Below are positions 23,382 through 35,830 of a stretch of DNA of 64,000 nucleotides, piece after piece. The translations under genes and the position numbers were made by a program. This DNA is from Xiphias gladius. Lineage: Eukaryota > Chordata > Actinopteri > Istiophoriformes > Xiphiidae. The DNA lies in the NCBI RefSeq assembly GCF_016859285.1, contig NC_053408.1, positions 11,541,213-11,605,212 of the forward strand, in the 5' to 3' direction. A model generated the notes under the pieces. The model was not told the origin of the DNA. It did no database searches and worked only from the letters and a program-made list of their open reading frames with translations. Position 1 is the stretch's first letter; each line of letters starts with the position of its first letter.

Positions 23382-26300
23382 ATGGCAGACAAGGACAGCG
23401 TGGAGAAGTACCTGGAGAACAACCCGCAGTTCGCCAAAGAGTACTTCGATAAGAAGCTGCGCGCGGAGGCCCTGTCGGCCGCCTTCTCCGCACCTGTCGA
23501 CATCAAAGACCCCGCGTCTTTCAAGGATGTTAACTCCGTGCAGGAGGCCGCCATCATCTTCGAGCTGGTCCAGGAGCTGCAGAAACCGGGGGAAATGGAG
23601 AAGCCCCTTCACAAGGTGTTGCAGAGACTTGCCATGATCCTGCAGGCCGACAGGGTCAGTTTTTACTATTGCCGGTCCCGAAACGGAATACCTGAGCTCA
23701 CCACTTGCCTCTTTGACGTGACTCCGACGTCCAAATACGAGGAAAACTTGGTCCACCCGCAGAGAGAAATCGTGTTCCCTCTCGACATGGGCCTTGTCGG
23801 GTTCACCGCACAGTCCAAAAAGCCCCAAAATGTCCCCGACGTCTCCAAGGTGAGCGGTAGCGACGTGTCCGCGCGCTGCAGTGAGCGCGCGCTTTCGAAG
23901 AGGGCAGATGTTGTCGAACAGAGTGATGCAGAGTTATAAGTGAAAATGACCTCTGGGTCGGGTAGCTGGAGGTCATGGGCTGGGCTGTACGGCCACGCCA
24001 ATCACCGTCCCCGACATAGCAAGCCATCCTTCTGAATGTGCGTTGTATCCGATGCACAACTTTAGGGGGGATTGATAGATCGCCACCACACTGATTCCAG
24101 GGGGGACATACGGATGCTGAACAGACTGATGCACAAAGTCAAAATATAAAAACAAAATGAATTTGAGAAAACATCTTAGAGAAAAGGGTTTTATTTTGCA
24201 TTACACAATTTAATATAGATATTGTTAAAAGATATGTCTTTCATTGCTAAATTTCTTTATTATAAGCATCAGTTTTAATGTCCAAAAAAGTTTCATGTAA
24301 ACTATGAAACCCGCCTTCCCTATTGGATTGCATCGGTTGGATTGTCATATTAGTCAGGTGAAGAATATGATGATACACTGACCCATCTAGTCCACTGACA
24401 AACGCGCATGCAGCTTGAATGTTTTTGCTGCCAATTGTGGACAATAATAGAATATTCATCACTGAACAAACGACAAAATCGTAGTGTTTTGTTGTTTTTT
24501 TTAAGTAAGATCAGGCAGCGCTGTGCCCTGTATCTGAAAAAAGTCAATGTTAGATACATTTTTGAAAGTGAGTCTTTCAGTCTGAAAGGCAGTTCAGGAG
24601 CACATGAAAACAACATTGAGCTGTACAGAATGATATGAACAGTGTAGCTGTGTCGTTGTACGTTAGCGATGTCGCTTTCCATCCACATTTTGGGTTTAAT
24701 CACGCTTGACATGAAGTCTTCTCTGTCTCTCGATCCAGAATCCCAAGTTCTCTGACTTTGTGGACAATCAGACTGGATACAAGACCAAATGCATGCTCAC
24801 TTTCCCTCTGCTGGCTGACAAAGAATGCCTTGGAGTCGTCATGGCACTGAACAAAATAGGAGCCGATAATTTCACTCCGGAGGATGAGGCTGTAAGACCA
24901 CACACTTAAACATGTATATTCACGCTTAACTGGGTTTTGGACACGCTGACACATGGCTGACACCGACTGTTTAATAAACTTGAATTTGACCATTATAGTA
25001 TCAGATAGATGAACTTTAACTGTATTTATTGTGTTCTCTTTGCACAAGGAAGTAGCAGCTATAATACACCCTGTTTTGCATGAATTTTCTGTTGACTACT
25101 TAAAGCTACTTGTCTGCTGCTTTAAAAAGCCTGGGCTCTGCCATTTGAAATCTGCAACTAAATAAAGATGATTGCTGTAATTACATCTCACCAGTATGGT
25201 GCAAAACACTCCCATTATGTCAGTGGGAGTCAATCAGACCTGAGGCACAATTCCATAAAGAATGAACTGGGTCACATGGAAATGATGCTTTTACAGACTG
25301 TTGAGGTTGATTCTCAGTTTTAATGATGATTCACATTAGCTGAAAAGGAAAGTGAAGAGATTTAAGGAGGGGATTGGAAGAAATGATGCAGAGGGCAAAT
25401 GCTTTAACTGCTAAGATGCCTTGTAATGTCTGAGATCTCTTTCTTTGTGTTAGGTGTAAAGACAGTGACAGTGATTTTTGACCTCTCTTTCTCTTTACAC
25501 AATATCTCTCAAATGTATAAACTTCAGTATTTAAAAAAAAAAAAACATGCTCAAATTCACTTGATGGATCATCACAGGGTTTGGTAATTTTATCAGCCTG
25601 CAAAGGCTTGTGAAATGTATTGTATGGCTTTGTAAGCCCATGGACAAAATGTGTGTAATCTGTGCAAAGATTAGCCAAATGTGGATTTAAAAGACGCTAT
25701 GAGGTTTGATTCACAAGAAAGGGTATAATTTAAGTCATTATTTACTGATCTGTCAAATCTAAATTTTGTCGTGTGAGCAACATTCTGAGGACACCCACCA
25801 TATTATTCCTAGAGTTCACTTTATGTGATGAATCACATCTTTTCTCACGCAAATCTGTACTGGTTTTAAAAAGTTTCTATGCGCCACAGTCTGCTGTTGT
25901 GTATTGATGAAACCTCCGATCCGATCTGGTCCCCAGCTCTTCCACAAGTACATGAAGTTCGCCCAAGTCATCGTTCTGCAGCATCACACAGCCTACATGT
26001 TCAATGTGGAGTCCAGGAGGAGTCAGGTAAACGGAACTGTTGCTACTCGATAAATAAAAGCTCTAACTGTCCTATGAGTCGGGGGAAGTGGGGCGAGAGA
26101 GCGGGTGTGTCATACCGTGATCCAATCCAGTGGGGATCTCCCATCACGGGGCACTGATGGAAACTGCGCCCCTGGTTGATTGCATGTTGGTATTTCCTAT
26201 GCACAGAGCAGTGCTCATACTATAAACATAAACACCGAGTCACCTCCATTCACGCCCGATTTTTTTCCCTCATAGGTGCTGCTCTGGTCAGCCAGTAAAG

Positions 26301-29300
26301 TGTTTGAGGAGTTGACAGACATTGAGAGACAGTTCCACAAAGCGCTCTACACTGTAAGGACCTATCTGCAATGCGATCGATACTCAGTGGGCCTGTTGGA
26401 CATGACCAAAGAGAAGGTTGGTCTTGCAGAATAGACTCAGTTTTATAGACAGGATTGAATAGTTAGCATTCATTGCTACAGACATAGATATCTTTAAACT
26501 ATTACTGTATGTGTTGTTTTCCTGCAGGAATTCTATGATGAGTGGCCGGTGAAACTGGGAGATGTGGAACCCTATAAAGGACCAAAAACGCCAGACGGCA
26601 GGGTAACAACCTCATTTTCCTCCTCATTACCTGAGTTTTTGTCACATGTGGCATTTCAGATCCTACTCTGCACTCCTTTTCCTAATGTCTAACGTAGTCT
26701 GTAGATGATTAGTCATTTCTAACAGGTGCCTCCTTTTCATACAGGAAGTCATTTTTTACAAGATCATCGACTACCTCCTGGAAGGCAAGGAAGAAATCAA
26801 AGTCATACCGTAAGCAGCACTAACTATGTGTTACAAATGCAGTTAAGCTCAACACATTTCAAAATACAGCATGAAAAACCAAACAGATTGTTTCAGTGTC
26901 TTGAGATCATAAAAACTGCAAAGCATTTTTCACAGTTTTGTCAAAATAAAAATTCCCGACTTAGTTTAGTTTGGTTAGTCATCTCACACTCAGTCACATT
27001 AACAAAATTTTAAGTCCACCTGTCACAGCTTATTAAATGGAGGCATCCAATAGATTATAAATACATGAAGCAATCATCCTTTTCCACCCGTTAATTGTGC
27101 ATCTGTCTGCTATGTGTACCGTTTGCGATGAGTGTTACTCGGGGACTAACTTGAAGCAATAAATGAGTGAATTTGAATTGAAGGTGGAGCGTCTGTGGAA
27201 GAAATGTCTGCATGAGTGTCAGCACTGCTTCTCGGGGAATAATTTGCCCAGTCCTGCTCACACAGCTCTGTGCGTTTCTCTCTTTCAGCGGTCCACCTGC
27301 AGATCACTGGGCTTTAGTCAGCGGACTACCGACCTACGTTGCGGAGAATGGCTTTGTAAGTTTCTCCCGGCCGCTGCAGGGCAATTCATTTACCAGGATC
27401 ACTAGAATTATAAGAGAATGACAATGAAGGGGATCTGACTTGTGACATAAGTATAGAGACTTATCCACAACTGAAGCAGTAACATAAAAATTAAGAGACT
27501 CACAGAGTCTTAAATGTTTTTCATGTGACTGCAGATTTGCAACATGATGAACGTGGCTGCAGATGACTTCTTCACTTTCCAGGTGAGAACACTTTTACTG
27601 TCCATTTGTTATATTAACATACAGGACGAGTGCAATTGTGCACGGTCACCTTGGTCTGCACTGTATAGCTGATTCCACATGTGCACACAACAGAATGAAC
27701 ATCACTATCTGCTGTGATATACTTTTACTGATGATCTAATACATACTCAGATGTTCCCAGCACAATATGCCGGTTTTCTGTCATGCTGTTTTGACGCTCG
27801 TATTCAGGAATGGATTCAAGACATCTCATTTCACTGTTTTTCAGAAAGAGGCTGTGGACGAGACAGGCTTTGTCATCAAGAACGTCTTGTCGCTTCCCAT
27901 TGTCAACAAGAAGGAAGAAATTGTGGGCATCGCCACTTTCTTCAACAGGAAAGACGGCAAACCATTTGATGAACATGATGAACAGATCACTGAGGTTAGC
28001 ACCCTGCATTCTCTCTCTCGCTCTCATATTTTATATCCTGTAAACATCATACAGTATGTCTCATTTTGGATATCATGTTGTTGTTGTTGTCAGTCTGTCT
28101 CTGTGTAGACGCGCTCTTGTCAACACTCCACACCACAGGCTTCCCATAAAGAGGGAAAGATTTGGGGGTTTGTTTGTTTTTTTAGCGTGTGCTGTGGCAT
28201 ACATTTGCATGTTAATGAAGAAATGGTCCTAAAACAGCAGTAACTTCATAATGCTTTGACACATGGAGCTTAATGTATTACCAACCATGTGTCAAGTAAA
28301 GGAAAGTGTTTAGAAAGACTTGCCACTCAATGCATTTATTAGCTTCATCAATGAGGTAATAACAATAATTACACATCAGGGTGATATGATAGAACGGAGC
28401 AGCTCTCTTGTTTCTTGTGTGGGTACGTTTCTTTTCTTTCATTCTTTCTCACACTCATTGTTTGTTCCAGGCCCTGACACAGTTCCTGGGCTGGTCGGTG
28501 CTGAACTGCGACACCTACGACAAGCTGAACCGTATGGAGTACAGGAAAGACATTGCCCAGGAGATGCTCATGTACCAGAGCAGATGCACAACGGAAGAGC
28601 TGCAGTCCATTCTGGTCAGTATCGACCTGACGTTGCTCCACATTTTCTTTCCAGTGGCCTACCTTTTTCTCTTCCAGCATTTGCTAAAGAGACCACTCAA
28701 GCAGGAATTAAAAGTAGCCAAAGGTTAATGCAGCATGGACAGCTTTTTGAGTAATAGTCCTCCAGTAGCAGCTATTAGAGGACTAAGAGAGGCTCTGGTG
28801 GATCCTTCATCAGCATGGCAGCTAACATTTGAGATGATGACACAACATTTTAAAAGGTTACAGTTGGGAGCACTTGTCTGAAATGTGTGAAGACATGGCA
28901 TCAGGGTATTTCTGTATTTTCTGCTGGAGGATGAATGTAGGAATTCAAGCTGTAAACTGTTGTAGATGATGGCACCATTTTCAAGGGATTGTTCTCTCTT
29001 TTGTAACCAGAACACCAAAGAGAAGTTTGACGCAGAGCCTGAAGACTGCGACCAGAAAGAGATGTACAAACTATTGGTATGTTTTGTTTGATCTTTCAGT
29101 TTAACGTCCACTGGAAAATTTAATATCTATATATCTAATATCTAATCATTTTCTTTACTTAAGCCTGTCACTTAATAAAGTCAGACAGTGTAATCATGTA
29201 GTCATCTGTACTTTTTGAGTGTTGAAGGATTCACGGTCGCCTTCTTTGTGGCTTTTGTGCAGAGAGGAACCTGCCCACCAGCTGACAACGTCAACGGAGA

Positions 29301-32300
29301 GAACCTGTACCTGTTCTCCTTCAGTGACTTTCCCGTTTCAGAGTTCGACCTCATCAAGGCCGGCATTCGCATGTTCTTTGAGCTTGGAGTAGTTGAAAAG
29401 TTTAAAGTTCCCCCAGATGTGAGTGAGATGCTTATTTCGATGAGTCTGCACTAACAACAAGCTCCTAATGGTGCCTTTGGTGGGGAAATTTTAAAATATG
29501 TATTTTTAAAACATGACAGTGAGCCTCAGAGAAAAGTAATGCTCAGTATCATCTGTGTATCTTTTGGGTGACAGGCAAAAAAAAAAAAAAAAGACGAGAA
29601 GTAGATATGATCCATAATTAGCCTCTCGAAGCATAACTACTAATCTAAGTGATAACCGGCGGTGTAGCTGTGAAGGCAGAGCGGATTTCCTTGGGCACAA
29701 GGACTAATGTGTACTTTTTAAAACATGGGTAGATCACAATGGGTCACAGCTCATCTGAAAGCCCTCTGTAATAATAACCTTTTTCATCCTTATCACTTTT
29801 TCTTTTCCCTGGCCTTTTTCTCTGAGTAATACCCTCCTTCTCCCTCTCTCCCTCTCAGACACTGACCAGATGGATGTACACAGTGAGGAAGGGTTACCGT
29901 GCCATCACCTACCACAACTGGAGGCACGGCTTCAACGTAGGCCACACCATGTTCTGCCTGCTCCAGGTAACGCCTGCACAACATCTGCTGTAAACCCTTA
30001 AGTAGCCTACAAATGAACAGGAGCATCTTCTAAATTGTTCTAGTCCTTTCATTCATATCTCCTCTTTACAACTGCAGATCGCTCATTCTGTTTCATAGAG
30101 ACAGCAAGTGAAGTGGCACAGTATGTAACATGTTAAATCTGGTGACAGTTAAACAGACCAGTATGTCTTACAAGAAAGTAAACCACTTACATAGGCCCAT
30201 AACATGTTTTATTTCTTCATAAAGATAATTGAGAATTGCACCAATACAGGTGAAATACTGTCCACATTAAGTAAATATAATCATGTTGCTGCACCACAGA
30301 ACAGTATTGTGCTTACAATATGTATTGATAATGTCCAATATTTGGCTGTTTCTGGGTTTATAAGTTCTACAAACAGGCTACAAACGAGAGTAAGGTTTTT
30401 ATCTTAGACAGAGCAGATCATTTTATAGGTGGCTACAATCTGTACAACACTCACACAAAAACACCTGGACATAACGATCCGTGATTTATCTCTTTTCTCC
30501 TACAGACAGGGAAGCTGAGGAAGTACTACTCTGATCTAGATGCCTTTGCCATGGTGGCTGCTGCTTTCTGCCATGATATAGACCACAGAGGAACCAACAA
30601 CCTCTACCAGACCAAGCAAGTCCAATCAATTAAATCTGTATGTGTTTTGAGAGCGCAGGTATGTGTGCAACCTGCGTGTCAATTTATTTTCCCGTCTCTG
30701 TTTCTTTTCTCTGTAGGAGTGCATCTCCTCTGGCCAGACTTCACGGCTCCTCCATTATGGAGAGGCACCACTTGGAGTACAGCAAGACACTCATGGCAGA
30801 GGAGGTTCAGCACATTATTGGTCAAATAATTTCATAGCAGACGTTCTTAGGAAAACAGACAGGAATTGTGACCACTCTTCGCTGTCTCTTGCAGAGCCTG
30901 AACATCTTCTGCAACCTCCAGAAGCGTCAGTTTGAGAATGTGCAGCACTTGTTTGACGTCTGCATCATCGCCACTGACCTAGCCCTTTATTTCAAGTAGG
31001 TTTTTCCGAAACGCTTACGTACTGAAATACGACAGCCAGTGTGCAGAAGCCACAGTAATGCTAGAGGAAAACTGGCTGACTATAGCTGATGTTGCTCAAA
31101 AGTTTAGCTGCAGCCAGTGGATGTTTGTCTGTGCCCCCGTGTCATCCTTTTGACTGACTCTGTAGGTTTTATGTAATCAGTTTGTGTACTTGTTTAGCTC
31201 ATTTGGTCTGATAGACTGTCTGTTATCTCATCTGTTTTTCCTCACGAAGAAAGAGAACCATGTTCCAAAACATCGTGAACGCGACAGAGCCAATGGCAGA
31301 GGAAAAGGAGGCCACTTCGTACATTTCCAACAACCCCACCAGGAAGGAAATTGTCATGTATGTGTCTGATTCAAGCAGAGGATAACATGGCTGTTGAGCA
31401 AATTCTCTCCAGATTACTTCAAAATATATTTGCGAGACGATTTCTGAAACAGCAGACCGTTGCAAATCAACAGCATGAGTGGCAGGGTGTCATCTTCTCT
31501 TCCCTGACTCTCTGTATGTCTCACACCTCCAGGGCCATGATGATGACAGGCTGTGACTTGTCAGCTATCACCAAACCATGGGAGGTACAGAGCAAGGTGG
31601 GTGACCAGGCTTCACACGGGCTGATTTATAAATATAAAAAGAAGAAGTCACAGAAAGCACGAGAGAAGATAATACGAATAACAGGTTTTAAAGGGGATTT
31701 GTTCTGCTAAAACCAACTGGTTTTGTTATGTCTTGCGTGTCTTCAGTCTTTTATTAGGTTATTACTTCCAAAAAATATATAGAGCTTCAGTCTTTTTCAA
31801 AAAGAATACAAGAGTATAAAACCATGACAACAAAAACATGCTGGGTTTAATAGGCCACTTTTATTACAGCATTTCTTGTTACCTTGAGGTCAGATGCTAA
31901 AAGCTTTACAGAGAAGAAGTGAAATAAGTTTATTTTTTGCTTCTCATTTGCCATCCTTTCTTCCGTCTATTTATCCTTTATTTCCCTTTGCCATTATTTA
32001 TTCCTCTGTCTGTGTGTCTGTCTGCAGGTGGCTCTGATGGTGGCTGCTGAATTCTGGGAGCAGGGAGATTTGGAGAGAAGTGTTTTGGACCAACAACCAA
32101 TTGTAAGAGTTGTATGCCTTCCCTTCCTTTCACATTATTCTTTTATCGGGGTTTCTCGGGGCTGTGGGACAACTGTTTACCCCCTTTTTCACCAGAAAAT
32201 CTCTCCTCTTTCTCTCTCAGCCCATGATGGACAGAAACTGTGCCGAGCAGCTACCCAAGATGCAGTGCGGTTTCATTGACTTTGTGTGCTCATTTGTATA

Positions 32301-33550
32301 CAAGGTAATGATAGTTTTTACACCATACAGTTCCACCATTTTTCCTAAAAGTAAGGATGAGTGTGGTCATTATAAACAATGACGAGTAGGGGGGTAGTGT
32401 AGGGATTGATGTTGATTTTGAAAACAGGGAGATGGTCCTGTGTCTGTGTTGCGCAGACTGTCCATCCGTAACTGTTGGAATTTAAGCACACAAACAGTCT
32501 AATCCAGCTTCGATTGGATTTGGATTTCCAGCAAAGGGAAGAAAAGCACCGTGGAAAAAAAAAAAAAAAAAAAAAAAAGGATTCTGCCCATGAGTTGTTT
32601 TGATTCAGTTCAATTTAATCAATTTCCATACTTTCAAGAAGTAAGAACTCTACGAATGTGAACCATAAAAGCAACTACACTGAGTCATAAACCTTTCTGT
32701 TTGACTTCTGTCAATACTATTTTCAAGCTTACCTCCGACTGTGCAGTGAATACTGATCTGTAACGCCTGCTATAAACAGTGCGTTTAATTTTTGATGAAA
32801 ACGTGTCAGAAAGGTGTAGATTCATTTCTTACGGTAACAGAGGTGAATAACTAATAGTAGTAGTATATGGGGACACAAAACAGCATATACACTTTATGTA
32901 CAAAATGGCCGCTGAGTTAAACAGTTTCTCATGCCGTCTCATTGTAAACTTAACAGAGGTAGTGTTGTAGCTTTATCAGTCTTAGGTTGGATAACAAGAT
33001 GTATAGAAATGAACCTGTTGAACCCAGCTGGCCCCAGCACGAATGTCAGCTAGCTGTTTGTCAGTTTGTCAGGATGGTATTTGGACAAGAACGCACACAC
33101 ACAGGCTACATGCATAACTTTGAACATGTGTCAGGCACCCCTGTGGACCTGTTAAGGTCTTCTCCTGCTAAGTATCCCACACTGTGAATAACATATACTT
33201 ACATCCAGTGCGTTTCCCTCCATTTTTCAGGAGTTCGCCAGATTCCACAAAGAGATCCAGCCCATGTTTGATGGTCTGAACAACAACAGGGCACACTGGA
33301 ACGAGCTGGCTGAGGTGTACAACGCGAAGATGAAGGCCATCGAGGATGAGAAGAAGAAACTGGAAGAAGAGGAAGCCAAGAAAGGTAAAAATAAATAAAT
33401 AAATAAAAGGATCTAGGCCTGATAGTAGATCAAATGTTCAGTGTTGAGATTGATCCTGTATCCATACATCTTTTTTTAAAATCTTTGTATGTTTATCTAG
33501 CTGGTGGTGGAACCGAAGGAGGGAAGTCAAAGACCTGCACCATCTGCTAA
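23382..33550 (+). CDS. pde6c: Cone cGMP phosphodiesterase 6 alpha' subunit, 22 coding exons
   Basis: Effector enzyme of cone phototransduction: hydrolyses cGMP on outer-segment membranes when activated by transducin. Exons: 23382-23849, 24739-24891, 25937-26026, 26276-26416, 26528-26602, 26745-26809, 27289-27355, 27535-27582, 27845-27994, 28471-28614, 29011-29076, 29263-29418, 29859-29966, 30506-30615, 30717-30804, 30895-30995, 31250-31357, 31533-31596, 32028-32102, 32221-32304, 33231-33384, 33501-33550; 2565 nt, 854 aa (human 858). GAF-A (about 75-225) has a NKxxxxNFxxxDE motif; GAF-B (about 255-430) has [13 protein letters not shown]. The catalytic domain carries H560-N-W-R-H564 and H600-D-I-D-H604, plus [14 protein letters not shown]. 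The protein ends in the prenylation box C851-T-I-C. The sequence follows cone PDE6C rather than rod PDE6A/B throughout. Intron 14 uses a GC donor; the rest are GT-AG. Confidence 0.97.
30616..30716 (+). other. pde6c: GC-AG intron 14 of pde6c
   Basis: The exon ends ...CAG-ACC-AA and is followed by GCAAGT; the next exon starts with G after CTGTAG. Only this junction gives the conserved protein [14 protein letters not shown] (human [14 protein letters not shown]). GCAAGT is the standard form of the rare GC-AG donor. At 101 nt the intron is short. Confidence 0.85.
32555..32578. repeat. Poly-A tract (A24) in pde6c intron 20
   Basis: Uninterrupted run of 24 A in the 926-nt intron between 32304 and 33231. 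Confidence 0.9.
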
Positions 33551-33555
33551 AATCC

Positions 33556-33825
33556 TCCAGTGCTTGGATCTGGACTGATGTGATCTGGTTCGGACTAATC
33601 TAGGCTACACTAGCCTAGAATTCTGGTCTGACAAGTCATCTACTTGGATCTTTTCTAGGCTGGCTTGGTCTAGTCTGGTCTACATCAGTGTAGTTCTTTC
33701 TGGTTAGGTGCTGTCTGCTCTGGAGCAGTCCAGTCCAGACCTCTTTGGTCTGGTCTGGTTCATCCTAGTCTACTTCAGTCTAGTGTAGTCAGGTTTGGTC
33801 TACAGTCCAGTCTGGATTAGGCAAG
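33556..33825. repeat. Degenerate TCTAGTCTGGTCT minisatellite
   Basis: Words such as TCTAGTCTGGTCTAC, GTCTGGTCTGGTTCATCCTAG and GTCTACTTCAGTCTAGTGTAG recur with changing spacing over about 270 nt just after the pde6c stop. No single period is kept. Short internal palindromes occur, for example CTAGGCT and AGCCTAG separated by ACACT. Confidence 0.7.
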
Positions 33826-35810
33826 TTTAAACATTCTGCAAGGAGAGTCAGAGACATCACCAAGAAGTAATGTTGGGACTCTTACTGCAAGAGAAGCCGC
33901 TTGACTCTGACGATGTGATGTATTTGAAACTTCCTCCTTCCTCTGCTCCGTACAACACACCATGAACATTTGAAAAGCAATACATACATGGACAGCATAT
34001 ATCTCCCTTTAACATAGCAATAATGGAAACATTCCTGACCTGCATGGTTTGAAAGCGGTTGGAGAAGCTCATAAGCTGTAACCGAATGTTCCAAGATAAG
34101 CTAAAGTACAACTCTTTAAGTATAAATTACTCAAATAGGGTACTGCATGTACTGCATGTGGGGCGTATTCATGCCAAAGCAATAGTTTTCACACAGAATT
34201 CCTAGTGGGAGTCAGTTACTAAACAGTATAGGAGTACTGTATGTTGCACAATGCACTTAGCTGCTGTTGTTCTGGAAGTGGCAGGCCGTGCACGGAGGGC
34301 GGGAGAGCAGGCAGGGACACTAGCCACAGAACTTCATACTTACAGGGATCAGAGAAAGAGGGTTAAAATAATTTTTTTAGTAGCAGAGGTATCATTTAAT
34401 GAGACGTGAAATTAATTTCAATACAGAAAAAAACTGCTGTTTTTGCCGATGCAATGCCGATACTACAGCGAGTGATAATGCTCCATCAATAAGGGCTGAT
34501 GTTTTCTTACCTCAAAGGTGCTGATGAGTTGTCTGAGGGTATATTCCTTTTAATATGCAGTCAGTCTACATACATATATATTTTTTGATTCTTTGTCTGA
34601 GAATTTTGTACTTGACCTGTCTTCACAGATGGAGAGTAAGAGACAAGCGCTGAGAGACGGCGTTCTGAATCTGAACAAATGCACACTAAAATCACATTCA
34701 GGCATCGAGAATAAGTCTAATGTAAGCTTTGATAAACACCTGTGAGCTGTTTTATGTATGTACAACCACCTGGGAAAATAACTATAATGGTAATATACAT
34801 AATATTTACACCAATGTTTAGAGCAAACTTACAATTCTATATTGATTCACAAAAGATTTCTTTTGAATGTGCATGATTTCACATGAATATAGTTTATGAC
34901 ATAGCAATTGTAAAATGTAAATTGTGTAAACTTAATAATAACTGAAACATAAAATTGATTTGAAGGATGTAAAAGCAAACTTTGCTTCTTCTAAGGAGGC
35001 AAGGGTCGCAGTCAGACAGGGTCCAGTAGATTTACCTCTCCTGTAACAAGATTTGATAGGATTTGATTTGATTGCGAGCCAGCGTCTGAGAACCAAACAG
35101 CTTTACACTTTAAGTACCCTTTTTACATAGGAGGTGAAGCAGGCCCACCCAAGGCCCATCATATGAAGGTGCAGATGACTTGTGCTGCTTCTTTCTTCAC
35201 TGATTCAACAGTGAGATGAATCACGCTGTAATTGTTGTTTGATGTCAACTCAGTGTGAATCACCCCACACAACCTCCCCATGTAAACCTGCATTGAACTA
35301 GATCTGGTCATGCATGTGAATGACAGTGCACTTTCTGAAAAACTTTAAGCAACGTCCCTCCCGGGGCAAAGGCAGGCTGTGGCTCTCAACTTCCTGTTAC
35401 ACAATGTCATCTCCTCTAATCAATGGGGCATCAATCAAAGGCACTTAATCCTATCAGAATGGCTTTGGGACTACCTGGAAGCTTCTCTTCTGTTGCTTGA
35501 GTTGAAGCGGGGAGCTGTTGTGATCGCTGGAGCTAAAACCGTACGAAAACATCAAGTGAATTAACCCCCTGAAATTTACCTCGCTGTTCCTGCTGCACAC
35601 ATTTTATATGGATGTTTCCACCACCAGTTCTGGCTCCAGTGATGGAAACGGCCCCTTGCTTTTCTTTCAAAGATCCATTGTTACAAACCAAATAATGTAC
35701 TGTATACTTTCTACTTATCCTATCAACTTTCATTCAGGCATTAGAAATCTATCATTTGATGTATGCAATGACCTCTAATGTATGTATGTGTGATGTAATT
35801 TATTTAAGCA

Positions 35811-35816
35811 AATAAA
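35811..35816 (+). terminator. pde6c: Poly(A) signal AATAAA, probable pde6c 3' end
   Basis: Canonical hexamer on the plus strand, upstream of convergent fra10ac1. Assignment rests on position only. Confidence 0.5.
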
Positions 35817-35830
35817 GGAATTTATGGAGG

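Larger units (their letters stand above)
33551..35830 (+). other. pde6c: pde6c 3' untranslated region (probable)
   Basis: No coding exon follows the stop at 33548-33550. The first canonical AATAAA after it that I could find is at 35811-35816, giving a UTR of about 2.3 kb. The first 270 nt are an unusual low-complexity sequence built from CTAG, TGGTCT and AGTC words. Part of the far stretch may be intergenic if a variant poly(A) signal is used earlier. Confidence 0.5.

Noticed and set aside
23367-23828. 153-codon minus-strand open frame antisense to pde6c exon 1
   Set aside because: It mirrors a GC-rich real exon in the opposite frame, has no recognisable domain, and the plus-strand product is unmistakably PDE6C.
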